A DNA stretch of 64,000 nt. It comes from Aspidiotus rigidus (taxonomy: Eukaryota; Arthropoda; Insecta; Hemiptera; Diaspididae). How positions within the stretch are numbered: the stretch's first letter is position 1; every line of letters begins with the position of its first letter. The notes beneath the pieces are model-generated. The model searched no databases, was not told the origin of the DNA, and saw only the letters and a program-made list of their open reading frames with translations. Made by a program: the position numbers and the translations under genes. This document shows positions 30,042 to 40,204 of this stretch, in pieces. The DNA lies in assembly GCA_035079385.1 (NCBI GenBank), contig JAVHKY010000054.1, forward strand, positions 1,837,501 through 1,901,500, written 5' to 3'.

Positions 30042-31146
30042 TGTCGCGACGCGATGTATACTTTGTGCTGCTTTACTACTCGTGGAGAATGTATAGCGTA
30101 ATGGTTTTATATGCCACTAGCGGTTGGCGACGCGCCTCCGGCGCGCCTGACCGCTAGCTGTGCGTTGAGTAGATATCTGTGTTTTATAGGTATCTGTATC
30201 TCGTAGGTATGTGTGTTTTGTAGGTACCTTGGAATTCAGATGAATTTTTAAAAAAGAAACAGTGGAAAGAGTTTTGCAAAATTCACAACTATTCAGTTCA
30301 AAAATAAGAAAATAGACACCAAAAACTGCGACTGTACTTATAAAAATATATCAAAGTTCCGAGTCGCACAAAAATAAAATCACCAAATTAAATTTTTTAC
30401 ACACTAATTCACTTGAGAGCTGACTTAACGCGTGAAGCCTGTATTCATCGCAGCAGAATACAGACAAATCCATTGACATTTTGCCAGTCCCTAAGAAAAC
30501 ACACGGACAACAGGTACAAAAAAGGGTAATTTCCGCTAGCCCATACGCAGTGCGCACCGTGTCTAGACATTGGTTCTTGTATGAGATACCGGATGTAAAA
30601 TCCTTTATGTAGGTGTTTTTAAAACTGTGAATAAAATAACTTGCTTAGTATGGAAGTACAGCGAATACTGTAGTCACAAAATTTCCTCCTAAAAATCTGG
30701 AACCGGGCTCATTCGAAAGGAAATTACAGGGGCTACAATTTTTGTTCTCTTCAATTTTTCATAAAAATGAGTTATACTCGAGTTATCACAATAATTCAAT
30801 TCTCGAAACTGCGCCACTCAACGCGCGTAGGTCTAACGTACATGGCAAGCTACACCACCATGTTTTTTTATATTGAAAAAAGTCATTGTTTTCGCCCTTT
30901 TTTGAAATTACTCAGCACCTCCCCGTCAAATTTTTATTTTTATGAGTCTATGTGCTGCTCTGGGATGAGGACAATATATCCTGAATGTTTGAAAGCGATC
31001 GGCCCAGTGAGTTATAAACGGACAGGACGACAGACGGACAAACTTTCTGCTTTATATATTAGAAGAGATAGCGAGTAGTAAAGCAGCTAACGAATTAACT
31101 ATAATACAATATTTATCTCTCAATATTTGTCTCGTTTTTCGTTTTA
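30042..31146 (+). repeat. BEL 5' LTR, interrupted by Helitron
   Basis: LTR segments 30042-30116 and 31069-31146 together match the 161-bp 3' LTR at 37368-37528 apart from the differences noted for the element. Confidence 0.92.
30117..31068 (-). mobile_element. Non-autonomous Helitron, 952 bp, in the BEL 5' LTR
   Basis: On the minus strand it begins TCTCTTCTAATATATAAAGC and ends with a GC-rich hairpin (AGCGGT...ACCGCT) followed by CTAG. It sits exactly between A (30116 side) and T (31069 side) of the LTR, with no target duplication. TC start, 3' hairpin plus CTRR and A/T insertion are the Helitron hallmarks. No Rep/helicase is encoded; small ORFs inside are not credible genes. Confidence 0.9.
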
Positions 31147-31164
31147 TGGTAGCAGTCTAAAAAA
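31147..31164 (+). promoter_or_regulatory. Probable BEL primer binding site
   Basis: TGGTAGCAG directly follows the LTR end. A leading TGG matches the complement of a tRNA CCA terminus. I cannot assign the tRNA. Confidence 0.5.
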
Positions 31165-32356
31165 GGTAGAGTCTTCGAAAACGACGAAGGATCCTCCAAG
31201 TGATCAGCTTTTGGCAGCAATCAATAGATTAAGTAGCAAAATTGGTGCATCCGGCGCACCCAGTGCACAAATCCAGGCAGATTCTTCGGTTAACTTGAAG
31301 ATGATAGAAGTTCTCGATCATATGGCTGGTAAATTATCAATATCTGAGGAATCAAAAAATTCTAGTTTTAGATTACCGAAATTATATATCACTAAATTCA
31401 GTGGAGATATTCTTCATTGGCATTCGTTTTACGATTCCTTCAAGTCTGCAGTTGGTAATCGAGATATACCTGCTGTCGACAAATTTAATTATTTAAGATC
31501 TTTTCTCACGGGTCAAGCAAGAAACGATATTTTTGGTTTACCAGTCACCGATGCGAGCTATGCAAAAGCTATTGAAACATTAGAGGCTAATTACGGTAAC
31601 AAAAAACTCTTAGTAACCGCTGCTTTGAAAAAATTTCGATCTCTTCCAACTTCAGGTTCTAAACCTTTTGAGCTACGTAAGACTTTTAATGCTCTCGACC
31701 ATCTTCTGTCAAATATGGAATTAGCAGGGGAAGATATCAATAGTTCAGCATTCACGACAACGTTCCTCGAAAAATTTCCGCTAGATATAGTAAGAGAGGT
31801 CCAAGAAGCGACATTCAAGAAAGATGATATGAGTATGAATGAAATTAAAGCATTAGTGAATCAGAAGATTTTAGCATGGCAACAAGCTTCTTCAATAAAA
31901 TTTGCAAATTATCAGAACCAATCTCGTTCTTTTTCTCATCACTCTTCTCATACATCAGAAGCCTTAGTTGCTTCCGAGCAACATAGAACAGGTAAATGTG
32001 GCTTTTGTTCTGGTCCTCATTACCCGGATGTCTGCTCCAAATTTCCAAATGTGGAAAAAAGACTACAAAAGATAGGTAGTGCTTGTACCCTTTGTTTACG
32101 ACCGGGACATATTCCTTCTAAATGTAAAACGAAGTATCGTCATTGTTTTTATTGTAAGCAATACATGAAACATCATTGTAGTCTATGTCCATCTCGACCA
32201 ACTGTGAAAGCTCCTTCTAATCGCTCAGCATCCTCATCATCTCCGTCACAATCATCAGAAAAATCAGATCCTAAGTTTGCATACCATCCTGTCCACCATT
32301 ATCCGAAATCAACCTTCTCGCACAGGATGAAGTGGCAATCATGCAGACCGTTGTGA
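31147..32356 (+). CDS. BEL Gag with zinc knuckles
   Basis: The frame is open from the LTR edge; no ATG occurs until 31301, so either the native start is lost or translation begins there. The central part (LPKLYITKFSGDILHWHSFYDSFKSAV) is the typical BEL/Pao Gag core. C-terminal cysteine clusters: CGFCSGPHYPDVC, CTLCLRPGHIPSKC and CFYCKQYMKHHCSLC. It ends at TGA 32354-32356, overlapping the next frame by about 25 bases. BEL Gag-Pol is usually one frame, so the shift here is either frameshifting or damage. Confidence 0.85.
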
Positions 32357-33435
32357 CGTATGCAGTAAATAAGAGGAATGGAGCGAGAATTCGTGTGAGA
32401 ATTATGATCGATAATGGCTGCTCTCGCACATACATATCAGAAAAGTTGGCTAATGTACTTTCTCTTTGTCAAGACGAATTCATAGAAGTGCCTGTACGTA
32501 CGTTCAATGATGAGAGAATCAAAAATGTAAGGATGGGTGTAGTGCAATTTGCATTAGAAGATGCTCGAGGAAACATGATCCACATTAATGGCAATTCCGT
32601 CGAAACAATCGCATCCAACCTTTTTCCTCCGATCCACAAACTCGCTTCCGCCCAAAAGAAAACTTATTCCAATCTTCCTTTCGCTGAAAACGACTCCGAG
32701 ATGGAAGTGCAAATTTTAATAGGTTCAGACTACGAGATGAATTTTCTCACCGGCGAAAGCATCAATCTGGTCGGAAATATCTACTTAAAAGGAACTCGTT
32801 TAGGCTGGATTTTTGCAGGCAGGAAACCAAAAGTGAATTACATGAGTGATCCTATAACTTCAATGATTTCTATCGACACAACACCTGTTGAACAAGCTAC
32901 TATAAAGGATGTTGTACAATTTTTCGAGTTAGAAAATTTAGGCATTGTCGAAAATTCATCCGCAAACAATGATGATAAGGCTCTACAACACTTTCACGAA
33001 TCTATTCAGCATATTGATGGGCGAATCACTGTTTCTTTTCCATGGATTGAATTTCCTCCACGTATTCCAACAAATTTCGGTCTGGTGAAAGGTCGTCTAC
33101 AATCCTTGTTGCGAAATCTGAAAGATAAACCATCATTATTTCAGGAGTATCATGAATCCATAATGGAAAATTTAAAATTAGGGATTATTGAAATAGTTCC
33201 ACCGGAGTTAGTCCACATCGATAATGCTCACTTTATTCCTCATCATGGTGTTCTGAAAGACGGTAAAAAATTAAGAGTAGTATACGATGCCTCGGCCAAA
33301 ACCAAAGGAAACGTTTCACTGAACGAGTCGATGTTTAGAGGTCCACTTTTATTAGAAGATTCATGTAAATTAATCATGGAGTTTCGATATCACCTCATTG
33401 CTCTCATTGCGGATACCCAACGTGCATTTCTATAG
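32332..33435 (+). CDS. BEL protease and RT N-terminal part (interrupted)
   Basis: In frame from about 32314 (LLAQDEVAIMQTVVTYAV). Aspartic protease motif MIDNGCSRTYI (D-N-G instead of D-S/T-G). The BEL-specific linker and RT start follow: FPPRIPTNFGLVKGRL, LKDGKKLRVVYDASAK, and the first catalytic region LIADTQRAFL. TAG at 33433-33435 ends the frame where family members continue into the RT palm. Confidence 0.85.
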   Translation: MAIMQTVVTYAVNKRNGARIRVRIMIDNGCSRTYISEKLANVLSLCQDEFIEVPVRTFNDERIKNVRMGVVQFALEDARGNMIHINGNSVETIASNLFPPIHKLASAQKKTYSNLPFAENDSEMEVQILIGSDYEMNFLTGESINLVGNIYLKGTRLGWIFAGRKPKVNYMSDPITSMISIDTTPVEQATIKDVVQFFELENLGIVENSSANNDDKALQHFHESIQHIDGRITVSFPWIEFPPRIPTNFGLVKGRLQSLLRNLKDKPSLFQEYHESIMENLKLGIIEIVPPELVHIDNAHFIPHHGVLKDGKKLRVVYDASAKTKGNVSLNESMFRGPLLLEDSCKLIMEFRYHLIALIADTQRAFL

Positions 33436-35001
33436 AAGTAGGTTTGAATATCAAGGATCGAGATTTCGTCAGATTTTTGTGGATAAAATCACCGCAGGAC
33501 CATACAATAGTTGTATATCGATTCACACGAATACCTTTCGGCTGTATCTCAAGTCCTTTTCTCCTCAACGTTACTTCAAAACTCGTCTATCCTTTCGAAA
33601 GATAAATTACTTAATCATTTCTACGTCGACAACTTGGTAACTGGTGTTCAGACTCTCGAAGAAGCCTCCACTTTGTATCAGGAAAGCAAAAAATTATTCC
33701 ATTCAATCTCAATGAACCTTAGACAGTGGAAATCCAATTCAGAAGAATTTACAAGTCATTTAGGAACCAAGGATCTTTTGTCTAGTCATACAAACAGCGT
33801 TCTGGGAATGCTTTGGAATTCAAGGGAAGATTCTATCATTTTGAAATCTAACATTCAAGACTTCTCCGTTTATCAAAAATGCACTCGTCGTAACGTTCTG
33901 AAGCTACTTGCCTCTGTATTCGACCCATGTGGTCTCTTCACGTTCTTTGTTGTTCCACTCAAGTTATTCCAACAAAAAATCTGGCAAACTAAGCGTACTT
34001 GGGACGAAGCGATACCTGAGCACCAGGACGATTGGAGTCAACTCATTCAACAAATTTCTAGTATCTACGATCAGAAAATACCACGTTTTATTAATATTCA
34101 TAACTCTTCCTCAATTCAACTTCACGCATTTTGTGACGCGAGCACGCTTATTTACAGCACCAGTCTTTACCTTCGAATCACAAACTCGGAAGGTACAAAA
34201 TCGTTCTTAATATTTTCGAAAGCCCGATTGAAACCAATTTCGAAGACAATTTCAATACCTAGAATGGAGTTACTAGCGGTTCTTATTGGTGTGCGAGCAG
34301 TCTCTTATGTGAGAAAGATATCACCTTTTCAAGTCTCACAGGTCTACGTTTGGACAGATTCTAAATGTGTTTTGTCTTGGATTCAATCTCTCAAGCTTTT
34401 ACCTATATTTATTAGAAATAGGATTAAAGAGATAAAAAATACACCTTATCCATGTACATTTCGATACGTACCTTCTCAAGATAATCCGTCCGATCTTCTG
34501 ACAAAAATTTCTTCGTCCCCGCATTTTTGGTACAGTGGTCCATCTTGGTTGAATGATTTAGAGAAATATTGGCCTACTACGATTCTTTCTGCAACAGATG
34601 AAGAAATATTAGAAGAATCTCCATCGAATTTGTCTATGTTAACCTTTGATAAAGAGCCACCAAAATCTCCATTTCTATTGAATCTGAAGGATTATTCATC
34701 TCTATCCAAACTATGGCGTATAACGGCTTATTGTTCGAAATTTATTCAACGATCTAAAGGTGCTCTCACGAATCAAGATCTTCAATCCGCGCAACTTTCT
34801 TGGATAAAGTACATTCAGAAGAGTCATTTCTCGATCACATATCAAAATATTAGTCGTGGGAAAAAAGATGAGCTTCAGAGGCAGTTTTCTTTATTTATAT
34901 CTCAGCCTGACAAATTACTGCGTTGTGGTTCTCGTTTTCTAAATCGTCAAGATAGCGATACTGAAGTAGCTCCAATATTATTACCTCAGAATCACGATTA
35001 A
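33436..35001 (+). pseudogene. BEL RT palm and RNase H
   Basis: A short frame (about 33440-33600) carries DRDFVRFLWIK and YRFTRIPFGCISSPFLL. A second frame, credible from about 33600, carries LLNHFYVDNLVTG, the RT YVDN catalytic box. Its annotated upstream part is out of phase. RNase H motifs are LHAFCDAS, MELLAV and YVWTDSKCVLSWI. It ends at 35001. At least two frameshifts within RT make the enzyme nonfunctional. Confidence 0.85.
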
Positions 35002-36125
35002 ATACGAAAAAACTGATAAGACTCTATCACGAAACACTCTTGCACGCAGGTGCCTCTCACACACTCTCATTTCTAAGAAGATATTTTTGGATTTGCCAAG
35101 GGCGGCGAGTTGTTGCTCGAGAGCTGCGAAACTGTATCACGTGCAAAAAATTAGAAGGAAGATCATATAAGTATCCACAGATTCCAAGATTGCCTCAATT
35201 TCGCCAAAGTCGAGCTCCACCTTTTACTTACGTCGGTCTAGATTTTTTTGGTCCATTTACCATCATTTCGAAATCAAGTGGAGATACATTCAAAGCGTAC
35301 GGTTGCATCTTTACATGTCTCGTTATACTCGTGCTCTTCACTTGGAATTGATGCCGAATCTAACTTCAAATTCTTTTTCTCTCGCAGTTCAGAAACTTAT
35401 GAATCGAAGAGGACATTCGAAATTTTTCTACTCCGATAATTCACGAACTATTAATTTATTTCAGGAAATTCACGTCAAAGACTTCGAGTGGAAATACATC
35501 ACTCCTTTTAGTCCGTGGCAAGCAGGAATTTATGAAAAGCTGATTGATTTAATTAAACGTCACATGAAGAAAGTTTTACGACGAAAATTACTCACCTTCG
35601 ATGAATTGTATACCTTCCTCATTCGTGTAGAAGCTGTCTTAAATACTCGTCCTCTAACATAATATTGCATCAACTGATACGATCGATGATTTTGAAATCT
35701 TGACTCCAGCAAATTTACTCGGCATAAATAGTCTATGCTCTTTTCCTAATTTACAGAATATCTCTCCAAATTTTGAATCTGTAACAAAAGATAGTCTGAT
35801 TGAGATGTATAAAAATAGTCAGAAAATTTTTAATATTTTTTGGGAATCATGGAAAAATTCTTACCTGCCATTACTGAAAGAACGTCTTCACACTCATAAT
35901 AATAATCATCAATCAGTTAATATAACTCCGAAGGTAGGTGATATTGTTCAAGTACAATCAGACAAAAAACGAATTTTCTGGAAGGTAGGGCTAATTAAAG
36001 AAATAAAACTTGGTCGCGATAATAAAATTCGATCCGTTGTAATACGATTAAACGATAAATCTTCAATTACTCGTCCGATCTCTCTTGTCTATCCATTAGA
36101 AATAGATAGTTCTTTAAACCTCTAA
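35002..36125 (+). pseudogene. BEL integrase, split by frameshifts
   Basis: The zinc-binding region (LHAGASHTLSFLRRYFW...CITCKKLEG) and first catalytic Asp (VGLDFFGPF) lie at about 35020-35300. A shift near 35310 moves to a frame with TRALHLELM, YSDNSRTI (second Asp) and FSPWQAGIYEKLIDLIK (Glu). A stop at 35660-35662 and another shift lead to the C-terminal domain at 35700-36125 (GDIVQVQSDKKRIFWKVGLI). Confidence 0.85.
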
Positions 36126-36180
36126 ATTGGTGGTCTTCTCTTTTTTCTCTCAACCCACCCCCTCTTCTCTCTTTCTCTTC

Positions 36181-36540
36181 TGCACGAGCGTTTATCGCTA
36201 AGGTGCAAGATTTTTCTTTTTTCTCTTCTCCTTTTTTTTTTTTTTTTTCCTCTCTCTCTGTATTCAAATGCACGAGCGTTTACCGCTAATGTGCAAAGAA
36301 TTATTATTATTTATTTATTTTTATTTATTTATTTTTTCTTTTCTCTTCTCTTCTTTTTCGCACGAGCGTAAATTCGCTAATGTACGGAAAAGTAATTTTT
36401 TTTTTTTTTTTTTTCTCTTTCGCTTTTCTCTATTCTCTTTTTCTTTTCTTTCTTTCTCTTCTCTCTCTTCTCTCCTTCATTTTCAGTTTAATTTTTATTT
36501 TCTTTCTTTGTTTTGCACGAGCGTATATCGCTAACGTGCA
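36181..36540 (+). ncRNA. Four repeated 27-nt stem-loops in the BEL 3' region
   Basis: Copies at 36181-36207, 36269-36295, 36359-36385 and 36514-36540 share TGCAC-G-AGCG-loop-CGCT-AAN-GTGCA. Both stems are complementary, with a fixed unpaired G and AAN bulge and a variable loop of 5-6 nt; the third copy has a weakened outer stem. They are separated by pyrimidine-rich tracts. A role in RNA packaging, export or stability is inference only. Confidence 0.65.
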
Positions 36541-36588
36541 TGACAATTCTTTTTCTCATCTCCTTTCTTTTCTCCCTTCTCTCTCAAG

Positions 36589-36888
36589 ATGGAGTCAATC
36601 GAAGATGTTGAGACCGACTCACTTGCCTTCATGGCCAACGAATGGAGAAGAGAATTGGCGGAACTCCAGGCTGGGATTATCACTTGGGCAGCCCCAACCA
36701 CTCAGGTTCCCGAATCCGACGCCGGGAAGAAACGCCATCAACCCGGCAAGGAGAGTAGGAGGAGGAACCAAAAGAGGCGGCGCCAACTCCAGAGACAATT
36801 CAAGGAGAATGAGAAGAAGAGGATGAGAGATGAATTTCTCAAAAAGGAAGTGGAGCGACTGAAAGAGAAGTACCGGCTCCTGAAGTAG
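36589..36888 (+). CDS. BEL accessory ORF: 99-residue basic, coiled-coil-like protein
   Basis: ATG at 36589 in a good context (AAGATGG), stop at 36886-36888. The N-terminal half is acidic/neutral (MESIEDVETDSLAFMANEW). The C-terminal half is strongly basic (RRRNQKRRRQLQRQ) then a charged heptad-like helix (FLKKEVERLKEKYRLLK). It lies between pol and the 3' LTR, where some LTR elements carry an extra gene; it has no membrane segment or signal peptide, so it is not an envelope. The arginine-rich helix would suit RNA or DNA binding. I do not recognise a family. Confidence 0.55.
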   Translation: MESIEDVETDSLAFMANEWRRELAELQAGIITWAAPTTQVPESDAGKKRHQPGKESRRRNQKRRRQLQRQFKENEKKRMRDEFLKKEVERLKEKYRLLK

Positions 36889-37293
36889 GTCAAAGACAGA
36901 AGCTAGTCTCAGTTTTTATCATTATTTTTTATTTTTTATTTATTTATTTTTTTTTTCTCTCACGAGTTTTTACGAAGTTTTATTTATTGTCTATAAGTTT
37001 TATTCAATTTGTTTGTTTTTGGAGGGTCGCAAGAGCGATTTTTTATTTATAATCTTCAATTTTTAAAATGTGATTTGTTATTTTATTATTTTCTCGAAGT
37101 TTTTATTCTATTTATAAGTTTTATTCTTTTTTTTTCTTTTTCCATTTTCTGAATTTCTTGTTTTCTTAGATTAAGCTTGTTACCACTTATTCTAGTCACC
37201 TCTTTGTATGTTCCTTTGTTTATTTGTTCCTTTGTTTATTTGTTCATTTTATTTATTTATTTATTTGTATGTTCCTTTGTTTATTTGTTCATT

Positions 37294-37324
<31 letters not shown>

Positions 37325-37367
37325 TTTTTTATTATTATTTTTTTTTTTCTTTTCTTTTTTCGTGGAG
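36889..37367 (+). repeat. T-rich BEL 3' region with TTTA/TTTG microsatellite
   Basis: Mostly T-runs and TTTATTT repeats; 37200-37330 is a TTTA microsatellite with an interspersed TTTGTTCCTTTG phrase duplicated at about 37206 and 37267. The plus-strand ORFs rich in Phe, Leu and Tyr are artefacts. A clear polypurine tract is not seen; GTGGAG precedes the LTR. Confidence 0.8.
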
Positions 37368-37528
37368 TGTCGCGACGCGATGTATACTTCGTGCTGCTTT
37401 ACTACTCGTGGAGAATGTATAGCGTAATGGTTTTATATGCCATAGCGAGTAGTAAAGCAGCTAACGAATTAACGAATTAACTATAATACAATATTTATCT
37501 CTCAATATTTGTCTCGTTTTTCGTTTTA
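37368..37528 (+). repeat. BEL 3' LTR (161 bp)
   Basis: TGTCGCGACGCG to CGTTTTA, with the A|T junction (GCCATAGCG) intact, which fixes the Helitron insertion point in the 5' LTR. Followed by AGTGA. Confidence 0.92.
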
Positions 37529-37533
37529 AGTGA

Positions 37534-37840
37534 GCCCCAAGAAAGGCGATACCTCAAAATATTTCTCATACAAGACTTATACGACGCCAAGAAAGGTAAG
37601 GGGGCAAACGAGTAATATCTCACGAACACTTGACGTAGTACAAGCCTAGACTAAAATATTTCAAGATGACTGATAAAATATAAGAGACATGAAACATCAT
37701 TGATCTTCATTTATTTAGCTATGCCAGAAAATTTTTTAAACAGGAAATCTGTTTTATCGGGTGTTTTTTCGGAAAAAATAACCACCGTCCAGCCGGCCGA
37801 TAACCTCAAGGTCGTTCAGAGGTCGACCTTTTACCGTATA
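37534..37840. other. Flank of BEL, repeat-related DNA
   Basis: Contains TACGACGCCAAGAAAGG, resembling TACGACACCAAGAAAGG left of BEL at 30003-30020. No gene seen. Confidence 0.5.
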
Positions 37841-38650
37841 CAGGGTGGACCAGAAAGATGTTACCAGTTAAATGGGAGTCTGCGTTAAATCTGTCGTAGC
37901 GCGAAAACGCGAAACTTTGGATGTATACTTCAAATCTACGAAATTTGTATCTCAACTTTATCTTTAATTTGCGCCATATCCGAAGTTTCTACGACTTTTC
38001 TGATCCGAGTTATGGACGAAAATGTGCCGAAAATTCACCAAATCGCCAGGGTTCCCAAAATAGGGCTTGAAAATTAGTTAATTTACAGTATTGAGCTGAA
38101 TTTCGAAAATTTTAATAATCAAATTATTGTTTTTTAAGTGAATGTGGACGGAGAAAACGAAAAAAATAGTAACAAAACCCTAAGAAGTACCACAATGGGT
38201 TAATGGGCCCAAAAAGGTTCAAAATTTCCCCAAGCTGGAAAATCGTTCAATCTTCCAAATTTTAATTCGATTTTTAAGTAGAATTTTGCGCCGAGTCCGA
38301 AAAAAACGTTTAAAAATTCTTTGAAGCACCAAAATGGGTTATTGGGCTCAAATAGGGTCACAATTTCCCCAAATTGGAAAATCATTCAAACTTTCAAATT
38401 TTAATTCGACTTTCCATCCAGTGGAATTTTGTGCTGAGTCCGAAGAAAAATGCTTCAAAAATAGTTCGGAACACCAAAATGGGTCGATGGCTCAAAGAGA
38501 ATCAAAATTCCTCCAAAATGAAAAATTTGCGTAATCCTCAAGAGTGGTTTTCAATTCTGAAGTAAAGTTTAGCGCCGAGTCCGAGAAAAATACTGAAATG
38601 GCCCTGGATGATCTCCAAAATGAAAAATCAAAAATGTCTCTCATTCTGCA
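37841..38650 (+). repeat. R1 repeat, copy 3, with tandem units
   Basis: Head CAGGGTGGACCAGAAAGATG, then the conserved block of about 200 bp, then units of about 130 bp (starting near 38190, 38325, 38470) with CACCAAAATGGG, TCAAAATTTCCCC and CCGAGTCCGA. Small ORFs here are repeat artefacts. Confidence 0.75.
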
Positions 38651-40200
38651 GTAAAATTGTGGATTTAGAGGATGGAAGGAATGTCGACAAGTTTGTCTGC
38701 CGTTGAGTGCTCGCGGAGTGAGAGATCGACTAGTGAGGAAATTGCGGAAATTCTCCTCACTTATGAGGATTGGAAGGAGACAACGAATTCATCTTCCGTT
38801 GAAGGTTCGCAGTGAGGGGTCGACAAGGGCTCTGCGTGTGATCAAGGCGGGAAAAAGTGCGAAAACTCTCGTTCTTTCAGTCAAAGAACGCACTTGGTCT
38901 TCTGTTGCGTGCTTGCTATGAGAGATCAACTGACACCCCACCTATATACGAAGCGGGCCAAAGTACAAAAACTACTCGATTCAGGCAATAGGAGGATACC
39001 GCAAATTTGGTCTTGCTCGTGATGAGCGATCAGCTACAGCTCAGTCCATGATTGAGGCAGACGAACGCCCGGAATTTCTCGGGGTTTCACCCGGAGGAGG
39101 GAATGATACCGTCAAGCTCGACTTTCGTCATGAGCTCGGAGTAAGAGAACGATCGAGAGCCCACGCATGACAGAGGCAAGCGAATGATCCCAGGGTTCAA
39201 CAAGGCCGTGTATGATCGAGGCAGGTGCTTCCGCAGAAGCTCCTATTGTTTCTTGCCGAGAAGACAATGATACCGGTGACTTCGTTTCCCATTACATGCT
39301 CGTGGTAAGAGATCGACTGAGGCCCCGAGTTCGATCAAGGCGGGTGCTTCCGCAAAAACTCTTCATTTTGGAGAAATTGTGATGATCGCTAGAGCCCGTG
39401 GTTCCACGCAGAGGAGGCTTGATGCCGTGAAGCTCTTCTCCCGGTGTCAGCTCGCGATGAGAGAATGGATAGGGCCCCAGATACCATGGAGGCAAACAAA
39501 TGCGCGGATATTCTCGTAAATTCTCATAAAAGCACGAATGATACCGTGAAGCTCGTCTTCTGTTGGCAGCTCGAGGTGAGAGAACAATCAGGGCCCACCG
39601 TTTGATAGGGGCGGGTGAATGCACAGAAATACTCGTAGTTTATCACAAAAGAGAGAACTTCACGGCATCATTTGCGCCTCTGTGAGAACCACGAGAATTT
39701 TTGAGCATTTGTTTGACTCCGTGGTATCCGGGGCCCTATCCAATCTCTCACCGCGAGCTGACAACGGAAGATAAGCTTCCCTGAAACGTCACTATCTCGG
39801 TTGGTGCTAAAAGAAAATGATCGCACTCTTACCCGCATTCATTGCTAGAGGAATATGGCCAATCAATCACTGCGAGTTCACAATGTAAGACGAGCATCTC
39901 AGTACCATGCTCTACATCGTCTGATGAAACAATGTGAGTTTTCACACTGTTACCTGCTTCGATCATACGCAGGGCCTCGGTCGATCACCGCAAGCAATCT
40001 TTGTTCTCGCGAAGCTCGATTTCTTTGAGAACCAAATGAAATTTGAAAGTTTAAGTGATTTTCCGAATTGGTAAAATTGTGATCGTTTTTGGCCACTTTC
40101 ACACATTTTGGTGCTTCGCATTCAACAGTTTTTTTTCAACTCAGCACACAATTTTACCCTAGAATCAAGAAAAACTTTGAAGGTTAGGCGATTTTTTTTG
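38651..40200. repeat. Degenerate tandem array with an internal orientation switch
   Basis: Units of roughly 100-160 bp contain CTCG-(5-7 nt)-GTGAGAGATCGAC or variants near 38710, 38806, 38907, 39015, 39130, 39297, 39445 and 39560. From about 39640 the units run inverted (CTCTCACCGCGAGCTGAC near 39750). The same family is seen at 7330-7620. No coding capacity. Confidence 0.65.
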
Positions 40201-40204
40201 TGTT

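Larger units (their letters stand above)
30042..37528 (+). mobile_element. BEL/Pao LTR retrotransposon, degenerate, with nested Helitron
   Basis: LTRs begin TGTCGCGACGCG and end CGTTTTA; the 5-bp TSD is AGTGA (30037-30041 and 37529-37533). Order: 5' LTR split by a Helitron, primer site, Gag with three zinc knuckles, aspartic protease, RT, RNase H, integrase, then a long T-rich 3' region with hairpins and an extra ORF, then 3' LTR. Pol is broken by several frameshifts. The LTRs differ by an 8-bp duplication (CGAATTAA) in the 3' copy and at least one substitution. Confidence 0.93.

Noticed and set aside
36268..37480. Several hydrophobic plus-strand ORFs resembling membrane proteins
   Set aside because: They are read-through of T-rich and TTTA microsatellite DNA in the BEL 3' region.
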